From Methylobacterium sp. 17Sr1-1 (lineage in GTDB: Bacteria > Pseudomonadota > Alphaproteobacteria > Rhizobiales > Beijerinckiaceae), in assembly GCF_003173775.1 (NCBI RefSeq), contig NZ_CP029552.1, forward strand, positions 6,407,001 to 6,471,000: a stretch of 64,000 nt of DNA, written 5' to 3'. A program made the position numbers and the translations under genes. Below are positions 18,366-26,164 of this stretch, one piece after another. Position 1 is the first letter of the stretch. Every line of letters starts with the position of its first letter. The notes beneath the pieces were generated by a model, which was given only the letters and a program-made list of their open reading frames with translations, was not told the DNA's origin and searched no databases.

Positions 18366-18786
18366 CGGATCGAATCCTCGGGCGGGAGTGCCGGGGCGTG
18401 AAAGAGCTCGCGCCTCGTCGGTGTGGGGCCGGCACCTATCAATCACAGTCTGTCCGGCCGTCCAAGGGTGCAGCGGCAAAAATCGCTTGCCTCTCCGAAC
18501 ATCTCTTCAGTCGCGCTGGCGCATTTCGATGGAGAGAGCGGCCGGACACCTGGCATACGACCGCACCAGAATTATTTTCTCCTCGCCCCCGTAAGAATAA
18601 GAACAATCTTTTATTTCGATCGCCGGCTTTGGAATGGCCCGATCTCACGGGCTGGCTCAGTATGGATGATGCGTCCAACGCTCGACGGCTTTCGCCCCCG
18701 CTCCGGCGCGATCACGCGCCAGCCCGAGGACGCCGACGTGACAACGTCGCGCAATCTCCCTGCCCTCCCGCCGCGCCAGCCGAGCC
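18366..18786. other. Divergent promoter region between binding protein and monooxygenase
   Basis: 421 bp without a gene. A pronounced AT-rich island at 18570-18620 (for example GAATTATTTTCTCC and GAATAAGAACAATCTTTTAT) is likely to hold the promoters of both divergent genes. No clear -35/-10 pair or known operator could be fixed by eye. Confidence 0.4.
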
Positions 18787-20139
18787 ATGATCCGCTTCAA
18801 CGCCTTCGAGATGAATTGCGTCGGGCACCAGTCGCCCGGCCTGTGGCGCCATCCGCGCGACCGTTCGGCCGACTACAACACCCTCGCCTACTGGACCGAC
18901 CTCGCCCGATTGCTCGAACGGGGCTGCTTCGACGGCGTGTTCCTCGCCGACGTGGTCGGGCTCTACGACGTCCACGGCGGCTCGCCCGCCGCGGCCCTGC
19001 GGCATGCCGCGCAGGTGCCGGTCAACGATCCGCTCCTCGTCGTGCCGGCGATGGCGGCGGTGACCGAGCATCTCGGCTTCGGCGTCACCGTGAACCTGTC
19101 CTACGAGGCGCCATACCTGCTCGCGCGGCGCTTCACGACGCTCGACCACCTGACGGCGGGCCGCATCGGCTGGAACGTCGTCACCGGCTACCTCGATTCC
19201 GCCGCCCGCGCGATGGGCCTCGACCGCCAGCGCGCCCACGACGACCGCTACGACCTCGCGGAGGAGTACATGGCGGTCGTCTACGAGCTGTGGGAGGGCA
19301 GCTGGGACGACGGCGCGGTCAGGCGCGACCGGGCGGCGGGCGTGTTCGCCGATCCGGCCCGGGTCCGGGCGATCCGGCACGAGGGTCCGCATTTCCGGGT
19401 CGAGGGCGTGCATCTCGGCGAGCCCTCGCCGCAGCGCACCCCGGTGATCTACCAGGCCGGCACCTCGCCGAAGGGGCGCGGCTTCGCGGCTCGCCACGCC
19501 GAATGCGTGTTCGTGTCGGGCCCCTCGCCGCAGGTGATCGCCCCACGCGTCGCCGCGCTCCGGCAGGCGGCGAGCGAGGAGGGCCGGGCGCCGGACGACC
19601 TCCTGATCTACGCGCTCGCCACGCTCGTGGTCGCCGAGACCGACGCGCGGGCGCGGGCCAAGCTCGCCGAGTACCGCTCCTATGTCAGCCACGAGGGCGC
19701 GCTCGCCCTGATGTCGGGCTGGACCGGGGTCGACTTCTCGACGCTCGACCTCGACGCGCAGGTCCGGCACGTCGAGAACGATGCCGGGCGCTCGGCGATG
19801 GACAACGTCACGCGGGCCGATCCGAGCCGGGTCTGGACGGTGCGGGAGGTGGCCGAGCATGTCGGGATCGGCGGGATCGGGCCGGTCTTCTGCGGCTCGC
19901 CCACCACCGTCTGCGACGCGCTCGAAGCCTTCGCGGCGGCGACCGGCATCGACGGGTTCAACCTCGCCTACGTGGTCGCGCACGAGACCTTCGCCGACAT
20001 CGTCGAGCTCGTCGTCCCCGAACTGCAGCGGCGCGGGCGCTATCCGACCGCCTATCGCGACGGCCCGCTGCGGCGAAAGCTGTTCGGGCGCGACCGGGTC
20101 GAGACGACCCACCCGGCCGCACGCCACCGCCACGCCTGA
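18787..20139 (+). CDS. FMNH2-dependent monooxygenase, NtaA/SnaA/DszA family
   Basis: 450 aa, the usual size for this luciferase-like subgroup, which includes dibenzothiophene-sulfone, nitrilotriacetate and sulfonate monooxygenases. Hallmarks are GLWRHPRDRSADYNTLAYW, FDGVFLADVVGLYDVHGG, FTTLDHLTAGRIGWNVVTGY and QRTPVIYQAGTSPKGRGFAA. The enzyme uses externally supplied reduced flavin and O2 to oxygenate, and often cleave, a C-S or C-N bond. Flanking sulfonate-type binding proteins suggest an organosulfur substrate. It is closely related to the enzyme at 51862. ATG 18787 lacks a strong ribosome site. Confidence 0.9.
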   Translation: MIRFNAFEMNCVGHQSPGLWRHPRDRSADYNTLAYWTDLARLLERGCFDGVFLADVVGLYDVHGGSPAAALRHAAQVPVNDPLLVVPAMAAVTEHLGFGVTVNLSYEAPYLLARRFTTLDHLTAGRIGWNVVTGYLDSAARAMGLDRQRAHDDRYDLAEEYMAVVYELWEGSWDDGAVRRDRAAGVFADPARVRAIRHEGPHFRVEGVHLGEPSPQRTPVIYQAGTSPKGRGFAARHAECVFVSGPSPQVIAPRVAALRQAASEEGRAPDDLLIYALATLVVAETDARARAKLAEYRSYVSHEGALALMSGWTGVDFSTLDLDAQVRHVENDAGRSAMDNVTRADPSRVWTVREVAEHVGIGGIGPVFCGSPTTVCDALEAFAAATGIDGFNLAYVVAHETFADIVELVVPELQRRGRYPTAYRDGPLRRKLFGRDRVETTHPAARHRHA

Positions 20140-20164
20140 GAAGGCGCGGGGACGAATCCATGCC

Positions 20165-21112
20165 CTACGAGCGCGCCTGCCGGACGGCGTCCGCCACCTG
20201 GATCGGCCGCGGCAGCAGGCCGAGGCGCAGGAACGTGTCGGCGATGCGCTGCTGCCCGGCGACGACGTCGGCCCCGAGCGGGGCGACGCCCCAGCTCTGG
20301 CGGGCGAGCGCCTTGGCGAGGATCGGCACCGGCATGCCGACCGCCGGGCTCAGCTCGCGCGCCGCCGCCTCGGTGACGCCGTTGGTCTCGCGGTCGATCA
20401 CGGCGATCGCCGCCAGCACCGCGTCGATGGCCTGCGGCTGCGACTCGGTGAAGGAGCGTTCGCCGACATAGAACTGGTGGTTGGCCGCGAGCCCGGTCGC
20501 GTCCTGCAGCACGCGGGCGCCGCTCGACACCTCGACGGCGGCCAGGAACGGGTCCCAGATCACCCAGGCATCGACCGACCCTCCGTCGAACGCCGCCCGT
20601 CCGTCGGCGGGAGCGAGGAAGACGGTCTGGATGTCCGTGTAGGCGAGGCCGGCCTCTTCCAGGGCGCGCACGAGGAGGTAATGGACGTTCGAGCCCTTGT
20701 TGAGCGCAACCTTCTTCCCCTTCAGGTCGGCGACGGAGCGGATCGGGCTGTCCTTCCGCACGACGATCGCCTCGCTCTTCGGGGCGGGCGGCTCGTGGGC
20801 GAGGTAGACGAGGGGCGCGCCGGCGCCCTGGGCGAAGATCGGCGGCGTCTCGCCGACGACGCCGATGTCGACGGCCTTGGCGTTCAGTGCCTCCAGGAGC
20901 TGCGGCCCGCCCGGGAATTCCCGCCACTCGGCCCGGACGCCGAGGGGCCTGAGTGCCGCGTCCAGGCTGCCGCGGGCCTTCAGCAGGAGCATCGTGCCGT
21001 ATTTCTGGTAGCCGACGCGCAGGACGCGATCGGCCCGGGCCGGGCTCCCGGTCGCGAGCGCCGCGAGGGTCGCAGCCGTTCCGGTGGCGAAGGCGCGTCT
21101 GGTGAGCGTCAT
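20165..21112 (-). CDS. Sulfonate-type ABC transporter substrate-binding protein (orphan)
   Basis: 315 aa. ATG 21112 follows GGAAGTTCG. Signal peptide LTRRAFATGTAATLAALATG ending SPARA. The mature protein has DRVLRVGYQKYGTMLLLKAR, ALNAKAVDIGVVGETPPIFA, DLKGKKVALNKGSNVHYLL and SVDAWVIWDPFLAAVE, all SsuA-family landmarks. It is convergent with the monooxygenase at 18787 and similar in every block to the binding protein at 17415. Two orphan binding proteins around one oxygenase suggest that they widen the ligand range of a shared permease elsewhere in the island. Confidence 0.88.
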   Translation of the reverse strand: MTLTRRAFATGTAATLAALATGSPARADRVLRVGYQKYGTMLLLKARGSLDAALRPLGVRAEWREFPGGPQLLEALNAKAVDIGVVGETPPIFAQGAGAPLVYLAHEPPAPKSEAIVVRKDSPIRSVADLKGKKVALNKGSNVHYLLVRALEEAGLAYTDIQTVFLAPADGRAAFDGGSVDAWVIWDPFLAAVEVSSGARVLQDATGLAANHQFYVGERSFTESQPQAIDAVLAAIAVIDRETNGVTEAAARELSPAVGMPVPILAKALARQSWGVAPLGADVVAGQQRIADTFLRLGLLPRPIQVADAVRQARS

Positions 21113-21177
21113 GTCGGACGAACTTCCATGGTTGCGGGCATCGGTGAGGGACCGGGGCGGACGAAGTCCGGTTCGCC

Positions 21178-21350
21178 GCAGGGCTGTCCCGGGAAAGAGA
21201 AGGGGCGCATCTCCCCTCTCCCGTGTGGGAGAGGGGCCGTGGGGATCGAAGATCCCGCGCTTGATTCTAGAAGGGATTTTCCGCCTACAGACCTGTGCCT
21301 GCGGGAAGAAGGGAAACCCGCGCCTTTTCCTGTTTCCAGGACAGCCCTGC
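21178..21350. repeat. Compound inverted repeat with inner hairpins in the 21113-22135 gap
   Basis: Outer arms 21178-21208 and 21320-21350 share GCAGGGCTGTCC and further bases (about 24 of 31). Inside are a perfect 10-bp stem CCCCTCTCCC/GGGAGAGGGG at 21213-21236 and GCGGG/CCCGC at 21301-21321. This resembles an extragenic mosaic palindrome. The remaining gap contains an AT-rich island at 21660-21720 (candidate promoter for the 20165 gene) and the gene remnant at 21813. Confidence 0.6.
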
Positions 21351-21812
21351 ATTTGCCGAGGGCCCGGATCGCATCGAGGGAGTGGGCTGGGACCGGCTCA
21401 GCCGATCTGGCCGTCGAGGTCGAACTGCTTGGCGGCGGCCAGCCGCTGCGACCGCTGCCGGTCGTCGTCGGTCGCCCCGTCTCCCCGCCGGGCGGTGCTC
21501 CGGTCATCGGCGGCGTTGTGCCGGGCCGCATCGCCGGGCTTGAGCCCGCCGACGCTTCTGCCTGGCGCTATGTCGGACCTCCCGGCCGTCTGGCGCGACC
21601 ACAGGCTCATCGTGATCATTCCTCTTCCCGAACAAGGACGGCGCAGGCTCGCTTTGTCGCCATGATAAATTCGAAGAAAGACGCAAGTCGATAGATTTAT
21701 ATTTCTTTATACGGCGGGAAGTGGAGGCGATCTTTTCGAGGCGTCGTCGTTCCAGGCATGCGCTTCTCCTCGCGGCGCCCGCACCGGAAGCACGGCCGGG
21801 ATGCGCCCCGGA

Positions 21813-22055
21813 TCACGCCGCGAGAGCGACGTGGTGGCACGCGAGGCTCCCGCTGGCAGCAGAGCGCAGAGGCGGGGCCTCGGCGCGGCATTGCCCGGTC
21901 GCCAGGGTGCAGCGGGGCACGAACGAGCATCCCCCTTCCCCGGCCGCCCCGGCCTCGTCGTCGGGCTTCTCGCACGCTTCTTGCCGGACATGCGGGTGAT
22001 CGCGATGGCCGGGCACCGCGCCGAGGAGGTCCTGCATGTCGGGATGGAGGGGGTT
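21813..22055 (-). pseudogene. C-terminal remnant of an oligopeptide ABC transporter ATPase
   Basis: The minus strand reads NPLHPDMQDLLGAVPGHRD (compare HPYTRDLLxAVP), then GGCSFVPRCTLATGQCRAE and LACHHVA before a stop. This is the oligo_HPY tail of DppD/DppF/OppD ATPases, with its GCxFxPRCxxAxxxC pattern. The catalytic ATPase part is missing and the YeeE/YedE genes begin directly upstream, so the fragment marks an insertion or recombination junction. The intact relatives at 39483 and 40499 end in the same way. Confidence 0.7.
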
Positions 22056-22135
22056 CCCGGCGAGCCGCGCCTGCGGCCCGGTCCCGACCAGGTGTCCGCC
22101 GAGCATCGCGGCGACTGGGCTCGCCGCGTGACGGG

Positions 22136-22567
22136 CTATCGGGATGGCCGCACGCGACGCAGGACGCCGTGCGCCGCCATCCCGACGAGCATCGCGACGA
22201 CGAACACGATCACCGGCGGCAGCCCGGTGGAGAGCGCCGCCACCGCAGGCCCGGGGCAGAAGCCCGACAGGCCCCAGCCGACGCCGAACAGGGCGGCGCC
22301 GAGGACGAGGGGCCGGTCGATCCGGGTCCGGGTCGGCCAGTCGAACCGTTCCGCCAGGAGCGGCCGGCGCAGGCGGCGCGCCAGCGCGGTGCCGAGGGTC
22401 GAGGCCGCGACGGCCCCGGCGAGCACGACAGCGAGGGTCGGGTCCCAGGCGCCGGTCACGTCGAGGAAGCCGCGCACCCGGGCGGGGTCGAGCATGCCGG
22501 ACAGGGCGAGCCCGAGCCCGAACAGGAGACCGGACAGAAGGGCGGCGAAGAGTCGGAGCATCGGCAT
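22136..22567 (-). CDS. YeeE/YedE-type sulfur transporter, C-terminal half protein
   Basis: 143 aa membrane protein with four hydrophobic segments and the conserved LGAALFGVGWGLSGFCPGPA motif, whose cysteine is the hallmark of the YeeE/YedE thiosulfate/sulfur-transport family (DUF6691-like second half). Start ATG 22567 overlaps the upstream stop (TGATG), so the two halves are coupled and very probably form one transporter. It imports sulfur-containing anions or persulfide sulfur across the inner membrane; the exact substrate is unknown. Compare the single-chain homologue at 47564. Confidence 0.85.
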   Translation of the reverse strand: MPMLRLFAALLSGLLFGLGLALSGMLDPARVRGFLDVTGAWDPTLAVVLAGAVAASTLGTALARRLRRPLLAERFDWPTRTRIDRPLVLGAALFGVGWGLSGFCPGPAVAALSTGLPPVIVFVVAMLVGMAAHGVLRRVRPSR

Positions 22568-22995
22568 CACGCCAGCACCCGCTCGAGGGCGACCGTGAGC
22601 ATCCCGCTTGCCAGAAACACCGCGACCGCCACGGCCGAGCGCGGCGACAGCCGGGCGAGGCCGCAGACCCCGTGGCCGGAGGTGCAGCCCGAACCGAGCC
22701 GCGTGCCGAAGCCGACGAGCAGCCCCGCGAGCGCCAGCACCGGCAGGCTCGCCTCGATCCGCATCGCGGGCCAGCCGCCGGCGGCGAGCGCGAAGACCGG
22801 CGGGCCGAGGACGAGGCCGGCGAGGAAGGCGAGTCCGGTGCGCCAGGACTCTCCGGCGGCACCCTCGCCGGCCGGCCGGGCGAGGCCGGCGACGAGGCCG
22901 CTGATCCCGGCGATGCGGCCGTCGAGGAGGAGGAACAGGGCGGCCGACAGGCCGATCAGGAGCCCGCCGGCGAAGGCGGAAGCGACGATGCTCAT
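22567..22995 (-). CDS. YeeE/YedE-type sulfur transporter, N-terminal half protein
   Basis: 142 aa from ATG 22995 (a GTG/ATG further upstream at 23046 would add an unconserved stretch). Four hydrophobic segments; [20 protein letters not shown] contains the paired-cysteine signature of the family's first half. It is the first gene of a two-gene unit divergent from the cysE-encapsulin operon, with an operator-like inverted repeat between them. The arrangement suggests sulfur import next to cysteine and sulfane-sulfur handling. Confidence 0.85.
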   Translation of the reverse strand: MSIVASAFAGGLLIGLSAALFLLLDGRIAGISGLVAGLARPAGEGAAGESWRTGLAFLAGLVLGPPVFALAAGGWPAMRIEASLPVLALAGLLVGFGTRLGSGCTSGHGVCGLARLSPRSAVAVAVFLASGMLTVALERVLA

Positions 22996-23099
22996 CGGGT
23001 GGCCCGGGTTCGAGGCGGGGGCTGCCGGATCTCCGGCGTGCCTCATGCCGTAGCGGAGGGAAAAGCGCGGAACAAGGCTTGCGGCACGTGGTTGTTTCG

Positions 23100-23120
23100 T
23101 TGATTATGTAGATAAATCAA
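23100..23120. promoter_or_regulatory. Operator-like inverted repeat TTGATT-N9-AATCAA
   Basis: A 21-bp AT-rich element in the divergent region between the YeeE/YedE pair and the cysE-encapsulin operon. The arms extend to CGTTGATT/AATCAATG with one mismatch. ArsR-type sulfide/persulfide sensors (BigR/SqrR) often control such pairs, but this is not their exact known consensus, so the regulator is open. Confidence 0.45.
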
Positions 23121-23265
23121 TGGGTTGGCGAAATATATGCTCTTGTCGGCGCCGTTCGCGATCATGGCCTTCTCCGGTCTGGCCGGAAACGAGGGAGGTT
23201 CTTCCCACCCGAAGATCCGCGGCGCATGGCAGGGATCTTCGCTGGCCGCATCGGAGGATCACGCC

Positions 23266-23472
23266 ATGGCTTCAGCGACCATGACACGCGGCGACGAGGT
23301 GGTGTTCGACCGGCTCGACCTCGCGGATGCACTGGGGATCTGGCGCAACGCCAAGGGACGGGTCGTCGGCATCCACGGCCAGGACGGCCGCACGCCGACC
23401 ATCGACGTCGTGTTCGACGGCCACGAGATCCTGCAGCGCTACCTGCCGGACCTGTTCCGGCGCGTGCAGTAA
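23266..23472 (+). CDS. Hypothetical 68-aa protein, first gene of the cysE-encapsulin locus
   Basis: Starts MASATMTRGDEVVFDRLDLA, contains IWRNAKGRVVGIHGQDGRTP, and ends YLPDLFRRVQ. No cysteine, no membrane segment, no recognised domain. ATG 23266 follows GGAGGATCACGCC, which favours it over the upstream in-frame start at 23125. It is 27 bp upstream of cysE, so co-transcription is likely. It may be a small partner or regulator of the sulfur compartment genes, but this is position-based only. Confidence 0.6.
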   Translation: MASATMTRGDEVVFDRLDLADALGIWRNAKGRVVGIHGQDGRTPTIDVVFDGHEILQRYLPDLFRRVQ

Positions 23473-23499
23473 CACTTTCATCACGGAGATACCCCCGGC

Positions 23500-24369
23500 A
23501 TGGATGCGGCCCTGCCGCCCGCCCTTCGGGCGGGCGCCTCCACGTTGCGACAGCCCCCTTTGCGCGCGACGAGCCACTGCACGGCGGAGGCCGACGTCTG
23601 GGCCGAGTTGCGCGCCGAGGCGGAGGCGGCCTTGATCGAGGAGCCGCTCTATGCCGGGATCATCCAGGCGACGATCCTCGACCAGCGCAGCCTCGCCCAG
23701 GCGCTGGCCTACCGCCTCGCGCACCGGCTCGGCGACGGCGACCTCGCCCGGTTGTCGATGCGCGACCTGTGCCTCGCCGCCTTCGAGGCCGATCCGCATG
23801 CCGGCGCCCACGCGGTGCGCGACCTGATCGCGATTCGCGAGCGCGACCCGACCTGCCGCCGCTACCTCGACCCGTTCCTGTTCTACAAAGGCTTCGCCGC
23901 CCTCGAAGGCTACCGGGTCGCCCATTGGCTCTGGCACCAGGGCCGGATGACGCTCGCCCTCCACGTCCAGAGCCGGATCTCCGAGGTGTTCGGCTGCGAC
24001 ATCCACCCGGCGGCGCGGATCGGATCCGGCGTGTTCATCGATCACGCCACCGGCGTCGTCATCGGCGAGACCACGATGGTCGCCGACGACGTCTCGATCC
24101 TGCAATCGGTGACCCTCGGCGGCAACGGCAAGGAGAGCGGCGACCGCCACCCCAAAATCGAGCGCGGGGTCCTGCTCAGCGTCGGCGCCAAGGTGCTCGG
24201 CAACATCCGGGTCGGCGAGGGCGCCAAGGTCGCGGCCGCCGCGGTGGTGCTGCACGAGGTCCCGCCCCACACCACCGTGGCGGGCGTGCCGGCCCGGGTG
24301 GTGTCGCGCATCCCGCGCAACGAGGAGCCGGCCCTGACCATGGACCAGTTCTTCGGCGACGGGATCTGA
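23500..24369 (+). CDS. cysE: Serine O-acetyltransferase
   Basis: 289 aa. Makes O-acetylserine from serine and acetyl-CoA, the acceptor for sulfide in cysteine synthesis. The N-terminal helical SATase domain (residues ~30-135: DVWAELRAEAEAALIEEPLY) is followed by the left-handed hexapeptide-repeat acyltransferase domain (IHPAARIGSGVFIDHATGVV, ILQSVTLGGNGKESGDRHPK, VGAKVLGNIRVGEGAKVAAA). The family-typical His/Asp catalytic residues are visible in GVFIDHATG. The C-terminal tail (TMDQFFGDGI) resembles the tail that docks into cysteine synthase. Its position directly before the encapsulin and desulfurase genes recalls srpH-srpI in Synechococcus. Confidence 0.95.
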   Translation: MDAALPPALRAGASTLRQPPLRATSHCTAEADVWAELRAEAEAALIEEPLYAGIIQATILDQRSLAQALAYRLAHRLGDGDLARLSMRDLCLAAFEADPHAGAHAVRDLIAIRERDPTCRRYLDPFLFYKGFAALEGYRVAHWLWHQGRMTLALHVQSRISEVFGCDIHPAARIGSGVFIDHATGVVIGETTMVADDVSILQSVTLGGNGKESGDRHPKIERGVLLSVGAKVLGNIRVGEGAKVAAAAVVLHEVPPHTTVAGVPARVVSRIPRNEEPALTMDQFFGDGI

Positions 24370-24538
24370 CGACCTGAAAATCCCTTTCGGAGAGGGTTCA
24401 TCGCCGGATCGCCGCACGGCCGCGGTTCCGTGGAGTTTTTTTCTAGATATGCGGCTATTTTTAGAGATTATTTTTGTTTAACGGTAAGGCGGGAGAAAAA
24501 TTGGCGCCGAACGCCACGATAATCGAAAAAACATTCTA

Positions 24539-24568
24539 TTGACCCTCGCGGCTGATCGCCGCTATCGC
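24539..24568 (+). promoter_or_regulatory. Candidate sigma-70-type promoter for the encapsulin gene
   Basis: TTGACC at 24539-24544 and TATCGC at 24563-24568, 18 bp apart, just downstream of an AT-rich stretch (24430-24540). It would give the encapsulin mRNA a ~200-nt leader. The -10 box is weak, so this is tentative. Confidence 0.3.
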
Positions 24569-24581
24569 TGCGTCAGCGAAG

Positions 24582-24686
24582 CAGGACGGTCCGTATTCCG
24601 AAGTGACCGCCGCCATCGCCGATGTCGAGACGCCAGAACAGGCAAGATGGTCGGCTCACGACCATCTTTCGCAACTTGCCGTCCTG
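24582..24686 (+). promoter_or_regulatory. Structured 5' leader upstream of the encapsulin gene
   Basis: Nested complementary blocks: CAGGACGG (24582-24589) with CCGTCCTG (24679-24686), GGCAAG (24641-24646) with CTTGCC (24675-24680), and a perfect 9-bp hairpin AGATGGTCG/CGACCATCT (24645-24667, 5-nt loop). The first two share two bases, so they either stack with a shortened stem or compete. The leader ends ~86 nt before the start codon, and the 404-bp gap contains no gene. It may be an attenuator or RNA regulatory element; no known riboswitch class was recognised. Confidence 0.35.
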
Positions 24687-24772
24687 TGCGGATGGTGAGC
24701 GCTGCTGGCGTCGAATGCGCAAGACTATCGGGCCGGGACCGGCCCGCACCGGCTACACGGAGACGAATCTCG

Positions 24773-26164
24773 ATGAGCGGACCGGGTTTGAGCGTCAGCG
24801 CCTCAGCCGCACGCAATCTCGCCACGGCGACCGTCACCTCGGTCCAGAACGCGGCCAACACGCCGCGCTTCCTGCTGCGGCTGCTGCCCTTCGTCGACGT
24901 CCCGGGCGGCGTCTACCGGGTCAACCGCCGCGCCGTCGTGCTGGCCAAGCCCGGCCGCATCGACCTCGCGACCGAGGGCGAGACCCGCACGGTCAAGGCC
25001 GGATCCTTGCGCGCCGTGCCGCTGTTCAGCCGCCTCGGGGACGCCGAGCTGGCGGCGCTGGCGGGCAAGTTCACCGAGAGCCGGCACCAGGCCGGAGAGG
25101 TCATCGCCGAGGAGGGCTCGACCGGGCGCAGCCTCGTCGTGGTGGCCGACGGCACCGTCGAGCTGACCCTGTCGGGCCCCTATAAAGGCCGCCTGCGTCA
25201 GGGGCTCGCCACCCGCGGTGATCATTTCGGCGATGGCGACCTCGTCGGCGAGCCGGGTCCTGCCCCGGCCGTCAAGGCGCTCTCGGCGGTGACGCTGCTG
25301 ACCCTCGACCGCGCCGCGATCGAGGACGAGGCCATCGCCTCGCGCATCGCCCAACACCGCGAGGAGCGCGACCGGCTCAAGGGCCACACCAACTCCCACG
25401 GCGAGCAGGGCATCGAATTGCTGGCGGTCCATGCCGGCGAGCCGCGCCTGCCGACCACCTTCGTCGATTACGAGATCGACCCGCGCGAGTACCACCTCTC
25501 GACGATCCAGACGATCCTCAACACCCATACCCGCGTCACCGACCTCTACTCCAACGAGATCGATCAGCTGCGCGAGCAGATCCGCCTCACGGTCGATGCC
25601 GTGAAGGAGCGCGAGGAATGGGAGCTTCTGAACAACTCGCAGTTCGGCCTGCTCAACGAGGTGGCGCCGCGCCAGCGCATCCCGACCCGCGGCGGTCCGC
25701 CGACCCCGGACGACCTCGACGAGCTCCTGACCCTGGTGTGGAAGAAGCCCGCCTTCTTCGTGGCCCACCCGCGCGCCATCGCGGCCTTCGGCCGGGAGGC
25801 GACCCGCCGCGGCGTGCCGCCGGTGGTGGTGCACCTGTTCGGCGCGCCCTTCATCACCTGGCGCGGCGTGCCGCTCGTCCCCAGCGACAAGCTGCCGATC
25901 GACATCGACCCGGTGACGGGGGCCCAGACCACCTCGATCCTGCTCTTGCGCGTCGGCGAGGGCGAGCAGGGCGTGGTCGGCCTGCACAAGTCGGGCGTGA
26001 CCGGCGAGATCGAGCCCGGCCTGTCGGTGCGCTACATGGGCACCAACGACCACTCGATCGCCTCGCACCTCGTGACCCGCTACTTCTCGGCCGCGGTGCT
26101 GGTCGAGGACGCGATCGCCCGTCTCGATAACGTGCTGCTCGGCAACTACCATGACTATGCTTGA
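24773..26164 (+). CDS. Family 2 encapsulin shell protein with inserted cyclic-nucleotide-binding-like domain (2B type)
   Basis: 463 aa from ATG 24773 (GGAGACG precedes). Residues 1-80 hold the N-arm and early HK97 strands (RFLLRLLPFVDVPGGVYRVN). Residues ~82-195 form a cNMP-binding-like domain inserted in the E-loop position (LFSRLGDAELAALAGKF, HQAGEVIAEEGSTGRSLVVV, HFGDGDLVGE). Residues ~205-463 complete the HK97 phage-like fold (EIDPREYHLSTIQTILNTHT, TRVTDLYSNEIDQLREQIRL, VRYMGTNDHSIASHLVTRYF). Such proteins assemble into protein nanocompartments. The phosphate-binding cassette is degenerate (FGDGDLV for FGE-A-L, no clear R-A pair), so nucleotide binding is uncertain. The gene overlaps the desulfurase start by 14 bp, and the desulfurase is the probable cargo. 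Confidence 0.92.
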   Translation: MSGPGLSVSASAARNLATATVTSVQNAANTPRFLLRLLPFVDVPGGVYRVNRRAVVLAKPGRIDLATEGETRTVKAGSLRAVPLFSRLGDAELAALAGKFTESRHQAGEVIAEEGSTGRSLVVVADGTVELTLSGPYKGRLRQGLATRGDHFGDGDLVGEPGPAPAVKALSAVTLLTLDRAAIEDEAIASRIAQHREERDRLKGHTNSHGEQGIELLAVHAGEPRLPTTFVDYEIDPREYHLSTIQTILNTHTRVTDLYSNEIDQLREQIRLTVDAVKEREEWELLNNSQFGLLNEVAPRQRIPTRGGPPTPDDLDELLTLVWKKPAFFVAHPRAIAAFGREATRRGVPPVVVHLFGAPFITWRGVPLVPSDKLPIDIDPVTGAQTTSILLLRVGEGEQGVVGLHKSGVTGEIEPGLSVRYMGTNDHSIASHLVTRYFSAAVLVEDAIARLDNVLLGNYHDYA

